This document shows, in pieces, positions 1-5,002 of a stretch of 6,118 nucleotides of DNA (positions are counted from its first letter, which is position 1; every line of letters starts with the position of its first letter). Under the pieces are notes generated by a model. It worked only from the letters and a program-made list of their open reading frames with translations. It did not search any database and had not been told where the DNA came from. The stretch spans positions 1 to 6,118 of the forward strand of contig JADFUX010000023.1 of NCBI GenBank assembly GCA_015222255.1. The letters are read 5' to 3'. This DNA is from Chloroflexota bacterium. Lineage in GTDB: Bacteria; Chloroflexota; Dehalococcoidia; GIF9; AB-539-J10. The position numbers and the translations under genes are program-made.

Positions 1-204
1 GAACTCCAGCTCCTTTATCCTGGATACTAGGTGCTGGACCTTTGATGACAGGCTGCTGGGGGAACCAAAGTAGCTTCTTGCTCGGTTGCTCAAATTGGCG
101 GCCTTGCCTACATAAATAACATTGCCTTCCTCGTCTTTGAATAGATAGACTCCTGGCCCTGTTGGCAAGGACTTCAGTTGTTCCTCTATTTGTTTTGATT
201 TCAT
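1..204 (-). CDS. uvrC: UvrC, excinuclease ABC subunit C (N-terminal part, runs off left edge)
   Basis: UvrC is the nuclease of bacterial nucleotide excision repair; with UvrA and UvrB it incises DNA on both sides of a bulky lesion in the cytoplasm. Only the first 68 residues are in the window, with the frame open through base 1. They match the start of the GIY-YIG domain: LP-x-GPGVYLF at residues 13-22, IYVGKA at 30-35, then [10 protein letters not shown] at 37-46. Tyr31 and Arg41 correspond to the conserved catalytic Tyr and Arg of the family (family knowledge). The ATG at 204 is chosen because an in-frame TAA lies four codons upstream and the distance to the LP-GPGVY motif is typical. There is no Shine-Dalgarno sequence before it; the promoter found just upstream implies a nearly leaderless mRNA. 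The gene is separated from the upstream gene by 527 bp and is probably transcribed independently. The identification is secure; the rest of the protein is outside the window. Confidence 0.95.
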   Translation of the reverse strand, partial: MKSKQIEEQLKSLPTGPGVYLFKDEEGNVIYVGKAANLSNRARSYFGSPSSLSSKVQHLVSRIKELEF

Positions 205-215
205 AATTCTGGCTT

Positions 216-244
216 ATTGTAGCAAGGCCTGACATAGGAGTAAA
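216..244 (-). promoter_or_regulatory. Sigma-70-type promoter of uvrC, predicting a near-leaderless mRNA
   Basis: Read on the minus strand, a -35 box TTTACT (239-244; four of six consensus bases) is followed by exactly 17 bases and a -10 box TACAAT (216-221; five of six). Only 11 bases separate the -10 box from the uvrC ATG, so initiation about seven bases downstream would leave a leader of roughly five bases. This fits the absence of any ribosome binding site. Prediction by consensus and spacing only. Confidence 0.5.
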
Positions 245-430
245 AATGAATTTATCACCCATAATCAGCGACTAGAATGGGCTCTAAGTTACAGGAAGAT
301 CTCTCTTTGTACCACAGCAAAAGGCGGAATGAATCAGCCACGACGTGGAAATGGCAGGGAGACACACCCCCACTAGAACCCTCTAAGGGGCAAATACAGA
401 AGCTGCCTCAGTTAACTCATCCTGTTGCCC

Positions 431-449
431 CCCAACCACTATAGTTGGG
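431..449. repeat. Small inverted repeat (6-bp stem, 7-nt loop)
   Basis: CCCAAC at 431-436 is the exact reverse complement of GTTGGG at 444-449, with a seven-base loop. It sits 10 bp from a second hairpin (460-487), so the two could form tandem stem-loops in RNA. A six-base stem alone is weak evidence. Confidence 0.35.
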
Positions 450-459
450 CCCAAGCCTG

Positions 460-487
460 TGATGGTGTGAAGCTCAGGACACCATCA
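460..487. repeat. Inverted repeat (9-bp perfect stem, 10-nt loop)
   Basis: TGATGGTGT at 460-468 pairs perfectly with ACACCATCA at 479-487 across a ten-base loop. No T-tract follows on either strand, so it does not look like an ordinary intrinsic terminator. Its role is unknown; it could be an RNA stem-loop or an operator-like site. Confidence 0.5.
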
Positions 488-587
488 AGTGAACGTGCAG
501 CTTGTGTTCCACATTTCTACCATCCCTCGCCGCCTTCAATACCTGCGTCCGACTGAAGCAAGTGGCTAAGCTATTCTCTGAATTGCC

Positions 588-599
588 CCTCTTAAGAGG
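588..599. repeat. 12-bp perfect palindrome
   Basis: CCTCTTAAGAGG is its own reverse complement. It abuts and partly overlaps the long inverted repeat at 597-638, so the two structures would compete if both formed. Palindromes of this size are common binding sites for dimeric proteins, but nothing here identifies one. Confidence 0.4.
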
Positions 600-638
600 A
601 TAGGGAAAGATTCGATTGTGAACCTTTCCCTATTTCCT
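597..638. repeat. Long inverted repeat downstream of the C_GCAxxG_C_C gene, possible transcript end
   Basis: AGGA plus TAGGGAAAG (597-609) pairs with CTTTCCCTA plus TCCT (624-632 and 635-638), giving a 13-bp stem broken only by a two-base bulge, with a 14-base loop. It lies about 95 bases past the stop codon of the gene ending at 732. That position would suit a transcription terminator or an mRNA 3'-end stabiliser. Read leftward, no U-tract follows the stem, so a canonical intrinsic terminator is not supported. The pairing is certain; the function is inference. Confidence 0.5.
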
Positions 639-731
639 GTAGACCGCAAAGCTGAAATCACGTTCTGCTTAGGCGCTACCTGGGCAAGAACCAAACGCCT
701 TTTAGGCTCCCATAGCAGCGACTAAAGTCAA

Positions 732-1304
732 CTACTTGCCCACTTCGACGGCTCCCTTATCGAGCAGGACTTCCAATGTGAACCTCGCTGCAGTGCCGAC
801 AATATCAGGGGCCATTTTCGGGTCTGAGTGGGCCCCTGCCTTTTCGAATTTGGCAAATTCATCCGGATCTTCAAAGTAATACAAACGTCCCCAACGTTGC
901 TGCATAATGTTTGCGCAGGTAATAGTGCCATATCTATCCATGTACTTATTGAAAAGCAATCTGGCTACTCCCTGGGCAGCAAAGAGATCATCTATGTTGG
1001 GGTGCATGATGACTTCCTTGTACGACATATGCTCCAGGGGGCGACCGAGGTAGTAGTCAAGAACCATTATCCCTCCTGTTAGTCCTCCACAGGTCCCCAC
1101 TAGCTGGAAAGCGGTACCTCCGCAATTCGAGGTTGCTGCCTTAACCAGAATGTCATCAAAACCAAGAACTTCATGAAGTCCTGCCACCACGCATTGAGAG
1201 CAAGCATAGGAGTTTATTTCAAACTTAGCCGCTAGCTCGTAGACTTTGTCCAGTAGCTCCTCCCGAGATAATCCTTGATATGGTTCCCTTACTTTAACTG
1301 CCAT
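732..1304 (-). CDS. C_GCAxxG_C_C family redox-active protein
   Basis: A 190-residue cytoplasmic protein without signal peptide or membrane segment. Its five cysteines follow the pattern of the C_GCAxxG_C_C (redox-active, probably metal-binding) family: Cys35 and Cys38 in NSYACSQC, then NCGGTAF (Cys61), VGTCGGLTGG (Cys72) and a late ITCANI (Cys130). The glycine-rich CGG-x-LTGG stretch at 72-78 is the most family-like part. Members are small and of uncertain biochemical role; electron transfer or metal handling is presumed from the conserved cysteines. The start at 1304 is well supported by GGGAGG eight bases upstream. It has the same orientation as the four-gene reductase operon but lies 835 bp beyond it, so cotranscription is uncertain. 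A role as redox partner or assembly helper of that enzyme is only inferred from proximity. The family call rests on remembered motif spacing, and the match is not perfect. Confidence 0.7.
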   Translation of the reverse strand: MAVKVREPYQGLSREELLDKVYELAAKFEINSYACSQCVVAGLHEVLGFDDILVKAATSNCGGTAFQLVGTCGGLTGGIMVLDYYLGRPLEHMSYKEVIMHPNIDDLFAAQGVARLLFNKYMDRYGTITCANIMQQRWGRLYYFEDPDEFAKFEKAGAHSDPKMAPDIVGTAARFTLEVLLDKGAVEVGK

Positions 1305-1312
1305 TTAGCAAA

Positions 1313-1318
1313 CCTCCC
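1313..1318 (-). promoter_or_regulatory. Ribosome binding site fixing the start at 1304
   Basis: GGGAGG, read on the minus strand, lies eight bases before the ATG at 1304, an ideal distance. It is preceded by a run of A residues in the mRNA, which should keep the site unstructured. Confidence 0.75.
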
Positions 1319-1395
1319 TTTTTTTTCTTCCAACCCATTGACTTCCTTCAAACGCAAATACTCTACTGCTGCACCTCCTTCCTGTTTTCTTCCTG

Positions 1396-1680
1396 CTAAC
1401 ATATTAACTTTTTTCTAGAATCTAAACAATCCTTTGGCGCGCATCCTTTCTTATTTCCTCCTTGATAACGTGTCACCTTCCCACACAGATTACACGAGAA
1501 AACCAAGCTCTTCGGGGGGAATAAGCTCAAAGGACACGGGCAATGCTGTATATTGACTTGGATTGGGACACGATACCTTCCCTGCTCACAGCGAGCAATA
1601 CCACAAGGGATGAGGTCACAAAAGGGCGCAGGCTCCAACATCGCAGGGAAAGAGTCAGACCGCTTCAAAGACTCCGTCAA
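1396..1680 (-). CDS. Possible small cysteine-rich protein of unknown function
   Basis: An unrecognised ORF of 94 codons from a TTG at 1680; an ATG at 1641 would give 81 residues. Ten cysteines are packed into it: FCDLIPC and ARC in the first half, then HCPCP, SCNLC and a C-terminal GC, DC and final IC. The SCNLCGK element looks like one knuckle of a zinc ribbon or an Fe-S ligand pair, with CPC as a possible partner. In favour of coding: same strand as all neighbours, position between two cysteine-rich redox genes, and unremarkable codon choice. Against: no ribosome binding site before either start, a stop codon only 12 bases upstream of the TTG, no family I recognise, and a longer open frame on the opposite strand. 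It could be a real small metal-binding protein, the tail of a decayed gene, or chance. Confidence 0.3.
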   Translation of the reverse strand: MTESLKRSDSFPAMLEPAPFCDLIPCGIARCEQGRYRVPIQVNIQHCPCPLSLFPPKSLVFSCNLCGKVTRYQGGNKKGCAPKDCLDSRKKLIC

Positions 1681-2139
1681 CCGGCGGAGCTAACCGTAGA
1701 GGCTGCTCGCAGCTGGTATCAGCTTCTATGGTGGCCTAGAACACCATTGGCTACAAGAAAAGACCGTTCCTTCACTCAAGACAGAAGCCAGTCTGTGTGC
1801 AGAGCCAAAGAACGACAAGTGGTCCATTCCACCTCATCTTCTGCCCAAGCCTACTCGCGCACAGAGGGGACTCGTTCGCTACTACAGCAGCCCGCTGAAA
1901 TCCAACAACAACGGACAACGGCATCCATACAATAGGGGCTTGGAACAACATAACTCATGACCTGAGCACGCTGATTCGAAAGAGTCAGGACGATCGGGGC
2001 CGGTTGCAGCAGAGGCGACGGTACACCGCATTGCTGAACCGCGGCAGCCACAGGAATTCTACTGGATGTAGGAAAATAGCTGGCAGAAAAATTGGCATGG
2101 TGGCGGCGCTCACGAATGTAAGCAATAGCGATATCTGAC
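1681..2139. other. Gene-poor stretch downstream of the reductase operon
   Basis: About 460 bp with no gene I can support. On the plus strand one frame is open from 1700 to a TGA at about 1957, then continues to a TAG at about 2069. It has no start codon near its beginning, no ribosome binding site and no recognisable motif. Minus-strand frames here are equally uninformative. No terminator with a U-tract follows the operon's last stop codon. The stretch may be decayed coding sequence or untranslated RNA; neither is shown. Confidence 0.5.
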
Positions 2140-2928
2140 TTATGAGACTGCAGCTTCTTGCCGTTCTTGAGCCAATAACGCTGCGCCTAAGGCCACAATG
2201 ATCTGGGGTTGAGCAGGCACCAACAAGTGAATCTGCAGCTTCTCTTCTATGCTTTTGATAAGCCCAACGTCCAAGCCACCACCTCCAATAAGAGCACATT
2301 GCTCCTCGAAACCGATTCTGCTGACGAGAGCAGAGACCTTGTCAGCCAGTGACCCGTGAACCCCAGCCAGAATATCTTCCTTGGAAACGCCTTCACATAC
2401 CCTGGTAATTGCTTCTGATTCACCAAAGACGGCGCAGCCTGTAGTGAAAGTAACGGGTTTTTCGGACTTGAGGGAGAGTGGCCCGATGTCCTCAATGTCC
2501 ATGCGCAGGACATTAGCAATGACCTGAAGAAACCTCCCGCTTCCGGAGGCACACTTCTCACTGACCACGAAGTTTACTACTCGCCCTCGCTCATCTATTC
2601 GAGTAACTTGAGTTGACTGCCCTCCTACATCAATAATCGTCCTTGCCAAGGGGAAAACATGATTAACTCCTCTGGCCGAGCACACCATGTCAGCAGATTT
2701 CTCGCTAGCGAAATACACATTTCTTGCCCCATAGCCAGAAGCTATAGTATAAGCAATGTCTTCCGGGGACAACTTTGCCTTTGCCAGAAGCTCTTCCCTC
2801 ACCTTCTCTGCGGCCGTGCCATAGTTGATCCCTGAAGAAACCACGTGGTAGGCTGCCACATCACCGTTCTTGGTTATGACCCCTTTACCAGTTACCGAAC
2901 CGATGTCAATGCCCATGAACCAAGCCAT
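2140..2928 (-). CDS. BadF/BadG/BcrA/BcrD-family ATPase, second activator subunit (BcrD/BzdP-like)
   Basis: A 262-residue ASKHA-fold ATPase of the family that energises benzoyl-CoA reductases and 2-hydroxyacyl-CoA dehydratases, coupling ATP hydrolysis to electron delivery at very low potential. Visible motifs: phosphate-binding GIDIGS (6-11), IASGYG (62-67), DVGGQS (100-105), EKCASGSGRF (124-133), TTGCAVFGE (162-170) and the nucleotide-site IGGGG (214-218). Cys126 and Cys165 are the expected ligands of the [4Fe-4S] cluster shared across the dimer interface. The start is set at the ATG at 2928 because GGGGAT lies eight bases upstream and MAWFMGIDIG is family-like. An ATG at 2997 in the same frame would overlap the preceding gene by 56 bp. 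It differs clearly from the ATPase just upstream (SGSGRF versus AGTGRF, DVGGQS versus DIGGQD), so the pair should form a heterodimer. The exact BcrD/BzdP assignment is less sure than the family. Confidence 0.88.
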   Translation of the reverse strand: MAWFMGIDIGSVTGKGVITKNGDVAAYHVVSSGINYGTAAEKVREELLAKAKLSPEDIAYTIASGYGARNVYFASEKSADMVCSARGVNHVFPLARTIIDVGGQSTQVTRIDERGRVVNFVVSEKCASGSGRFLQVIANVLRMDIEDIGPLSLKSEKPVTFTTGCAVFGESEAITRVCEGVSKEDILAGVHGSLADKVSALVSRIGFEEQCALIGGGGLDVGLIKSIEEKLQIHLLVPAQPQIIVALGAALLAQERQEAAVS

Positions 2929-2941
2929 ATTCAGATCCCCT

Positions 2942-3784
2942 TTACTTAAAGAAGGTAACCTCTTCCAGATGGCGCTCCTTCCTCTCAATGGGCACACCCT
3001 CTGCCATTGCTTTTGAGGTTATTTCCTTTCCCAGTATCGCGGCACCTATGGCCCCAGTCAGAAGAGGATCAGGGGGCACAAGAATTTTGTATCCCAGATT
3101 TTCCTTCATGGCTTTGACAACGCCTATGTTCTTAGCAACGCCTCCCGTAAGCACCACATCAGGTTCTACCCTCAGGCGTTGCACCATTCTAGCCACTCTG
3201 CCCGCCAAGGCATTATGAAGCCCCGCTACGATGTCTTCTAACGGCAACCCTTCGGAGATGCGCGCTATCACCTCCTGCTGGGCAAAGATGGTGCAGGTGC
3301 TGCTAATTGGGACCTTCTTAGTGGATTCTAAGGAGATTCCTCCCAGATCGTCCAATTCCAGACCTAGAGTATCGGCGAGGACTTCCAAGAATCTGCCCGT
3401 TCCTGCGGCACATTTGTCATTCATGACGAAGTCCAGCAACTTGCCATCCTTGATCTTTAGCCCCTTGGCATCCTGTCCCCCGATATCAATAGCTGTTCTG
3501 ACAGTGGGAAACAGGCTAGCTACTCCTCTAGCGTGACAGGTCAATTCTGTTATCTGACGGTCAGCAAAAGGAACATTTACCCTACCGTAGCCTGTGGCTA
3601 CCACATAGTCTATTTGCCCAAACGATAAGTTAGCTTGCTCGAGAGCTTGTGTCAGCACCTCGTTAGCCAATCGGCGGTGCTCAGGACCTGTAGGGCCTAC
3701 GATGCGAGAGCATATATTACCCGCTCCATCCATGACTACTATCTTCGTCATGGTGGAGCCAATATCAACTCCGGCAAAATACAT
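2942..3784 (-). CDS. BadF/BadG/BcrA/BcrD-family ATPase, first activator subunit (BcrA/BzdQ-like)
   Basis: A 280-residue ATPase and [4Fe-4S] electron donor for the two-subunit reductase encoded just upstream. Motifs in order: GVDIGSTMTK (5-14, phosphate loop), VATGYGR (62-68), DIGGQD (100-105), NDKCAAGTGRF (122-132), SSTCTIFAQQEVI (161-173) and LTGGVAKN (212-219, adenosine site). Cys125 and Cys164 are the predicted ligands of the intersubunit cluster. The length matches the short ATPases of Azoarcus-type (Bzd) benzoyl-CoA reductases and dehydratase activators, not the longer BcrA of Thauera. The ATG at 3784 begins three bases after the TGA of the preceding gene and lacks a good ribosome binding site, so it is probably translated by coupling. 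A lone activator would suggest a 2-hydroxyacyl-CoA dehydratase; the presence of a second, different ATPase points instead to a class I benzoyl-CoA reductase-like enzyme. Confidence 0.9.
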   Translation of the reverse strand: MYFAGVDIGSTMTKIVVMDGAGNICSRIVGPTGPEHRRLANEVLTQALEQANLSFGQIDYVVATGYGRVNVPFADRQITELTCHARGVASLFPTVRTAIDIGGQDAKGLKIKDGKLLDFVMNDKCAAGTGRFLEVLADTLGLELDDLGGISLESTKKVPISSTCTIFAQQEVIARISEGLPLEDIVAGLHNALAGRVARMVQRLRVEPDVVLTGGVAKNIGVVKAMKENLGYKILVPPDPLLTGAIGAAILGKEITSKAMAEGVPIERKERHLEEVTFFK

Positions 3785-3787
3785 GGA

Positions 3788-4966
3788 TCAGGCTTTCGGG
3801 CCAATCACCTCAAGGAAGCCTTGAACTCTCGTCCTTAGAGGCGCCAAAGCTCCCTCACTATAGTCATGCTCCAAATAAGTATTTGGAATGCCCAGACTGT
3901 CGAAATAATCCTTGATCGCCGGCTGCTCAAAACCGTGGGGGTCGCAATACCTTACCAGTTGCATAATCACTCCATTAACATCCCACCCTTTGATGTACTC
4001 TCCGATGTAGCCAAATCTACTTTCCAAATCCGCTGCCCAGTCTTTCTTGGTCTCGCCGAGAACCGCTACTCTAAAGGTGCGTGGAGGGATAAGCTTTACT
4101 AAATAGTAATCAGTCAGTCCATCCAGCAAGTCTTCAGTAAGCTCTACATCTGTCCGGTACGCTCTGCTGCCTCCACAATGATCATCCATCACAATATTGG
4201 CTTCATCCCCTTCAATTGTCTCTACATGGGCTATGTCATCCATAGTGTTGCCCCATACGAGAAGCCTTGCCGGTTTCTTCTGAGGACCATTCTTCCTTTT
4301 CTTAACCTCAGTGATGACTTGCCTCAGCAGCTCGTTCCCCTCTTCTACAGGGATGCTCGTCAAGGCTTTTATCACCTGAAGGGTTTCCGCCCCCGATATA
4401 AGAGGCGGATCGGGCTTTCTCAAATCATACAGCTCCCTTACCAGAGCCCGCTGCAGGTTGTGCGCTTCGATTGCTTCCCTTAGTCTCGTTTGAGTGATTA
4501 TTTTCCCCGTGAAGGACTCCAGGGTCTTCTTCAAAGCAGTTAACTGCCCCTTGAAGTACTCCCAAGACCCTGCCTGTAGCGTGCCAGGCACATCTAAGAA
4601 GTGAGTATAAGGGTGTTCTATCAGAGATGCCCAAACACGAACTGCTTTCTCTTGAGGGTCGCAGGAATGAGCCGCAACGAACCCATCCAAGAAGTCATAT
4701 TTGCCCTTCAAGCCCAGATCAAGGCAGCTACGCATAATAGCGCAAAACGCCGTTTGCAAGCCCCTATCTGCCTCCGTTATTGGCTCTCTCATGTCCCCGT
4801 ATATCCTGTAAGGAACCAGGTCAAGGGCAGTCATCATCTCTAGGGGAACATAGATGCAGGGGTAGCCTATTATCTTCCTGCCTTCAGCCTTAAGCTCTTT
4901 GGCCCTGCGAGATCGGTCTTCATAGACTTCCTTTGCTTTGGCAAGCCCTTTACTTCCTTGTGTCAT
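3788..4966 (-). CDS. 2-hydroxyacyl-CoA dehydratase-family subunit (BcrC/BadD/BzdN-like)
   Basis: A 392-residue cytoplasmic subunit of an acyl-CoA reductase or dehydratase, carrying a [4Fe-4S] cluster at or near the substrate site. Family features: IIGYPCIYVPLEMM near the N-terminus (32-45), an FCAIMRSC-LDLGL segment (74-86), AHSCD (99-103), a mid-protein MDDHCGGSR (260-268) and the C-terminal RYCDPHGFEQP-IK block (339-352). That block is followed by the typical stretch GIPNTYLEHDY and a TRVQGF-x-E helix. Likely cluster ligands are Cys81 (or Cys75), Cys102 and Cys341; this is inferred from family spacing. The start at 4966 has a near-perfect AAGGAGGT seven bases upstream. It lies 36 bp after the larger partner gene and 3 bp before an ATPase gene, so it is in the middle of one operon. 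In the bcr, bad and bzd clusters this C-type subunit usually precedes the B-type one; here the order is reversed. Substrate unknown. Confidence 0.88.
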   Translation of the reverse strand: MTQGSKGLAKAKEVYEDRSRRAKELKAEGRKIIGYPCIYVPLEMMTALDLVPYRIYGDMREPITEADRGLQTAFCAIMRSCLDLGLKGKYDFLDGFVAAHSCDPQEKAVRVWASLIEHPYTHFLDVPGTLQAGSWEYFKGQLTALKKTLESFTGKIITQTRLREAIEAHNLQRALVRELYDLRKPDPPLISGAETLQVIKALTSIPVEEGNELLRQVITEVKKRKNGPQKKPARLLVWGNTMDDIAHVETIEGDEANIVMDDHCGGSRAYRTDVELTEDLLDGLTDYYLVKLIPPRTFRVAVLGETKKDWAADLESRFGYIGEYIKGWDVNGVIMQLVRYCDPHGFEQPAIKDYFDSLGIPNTYLEHDYSEGALAPLRTRVQGFLEVIGPKA

Positions 4967-4973
4967 TGTTGAA

Positions 4974-4981
4974 ACCTCCTT
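4974..4981 (-). promoter_or_regulatory. Strong ribosome binding site for the gene starting at 4966
   Basis: AAGGAGGT on the minus strand, seven bases before the ATG, is almost fully complementary to the 16S rRNA tail. It indicates efficient, independent initiation on this subunit inside the operon. Confidence 0.85.
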
Positions 4982-5002
4982 GTGGTCAAGTTTGCCAACA
5001 TG

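Larger units (their letters stand above)
205..731. other. Non-coding interval between uvrC and the C_GCAxxG_C_C gene
   Basis: This 527-bp stretch contains no convincing gene on either strand. I looked for tRNA-like T-loops and short ORFs with ribosome binding sites and found none. What it does contain is the uvrC promoter at its left end, two small hairpins (431-449 and 460-487), and a palindrome plus long inverted repeat (588-638). It probably holds the end of the upstream transcript and the uvrC control region. A structured RNA cannot be excluded by eye. Confidence 0.6.

Noticed and set aside
597..638. Canonical intrinsic terminator reading
   Set aside because: The stem is good, but the minus strand continues with CCTCTTAAGAGG and the plus strand with CCTGTAG, so neither has the required U-tract; kept only as an inverted repeat.
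671..700. AGGCG/CGCCT pairing followed by TTT on the plus strand, resembling a terminator
   Set aside because: Only a five-base stem with a 20-base loop, and no plus-strand gene precedes it.
1289..1357. 22-codon minus-strand TTG frame after the strong Shine-Dalgarno-like site
   Set aside because: Spacing of 16 bases is too long for normal initiation, and the peptide has no distinguishing feature.
1405..1433. Possible promoter for the C_GCAxxG_C_C gene (TTGTTT, 17 bases, TAATAT on the minus strand)
   Set aside because: Only three and four consensus matches in AT-rich sequence inside the possible small ORF; too weak to list.
1543..1935. Plus-strand 130-codon ORF
   Set aside because: No ribosome binding site, low-complexity Arg/Gln/Ser-rich composition, no recognisable motif, and it runs against every gene in the window.
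1648..1988. 11-base direct repeat GAAAGAGTCAG at 1648-1658 and 1978-1988
   Set aside because: Only two copies 330 bp apart, with no associated transposase or terminal inverted repeats; compatible with chance.
2929..2997. Upstream in-frame ATG at 2997 for the second ATPase, adding 23 residues
   Set aside because: The extension overlaps the preceding ATPase gene by 56 bp, has no family-like sequence, and the ATG at 2928 has a proper ribosome binding site and the normal N-terminal GIDIGS position.
4178..4483. Plus-strand ORFs inside the reductase and ATPase genes
   Set aside because: They lie opposite strongly supported family genes and have no motifs or ribosome binding sites; shadows of the real frames.
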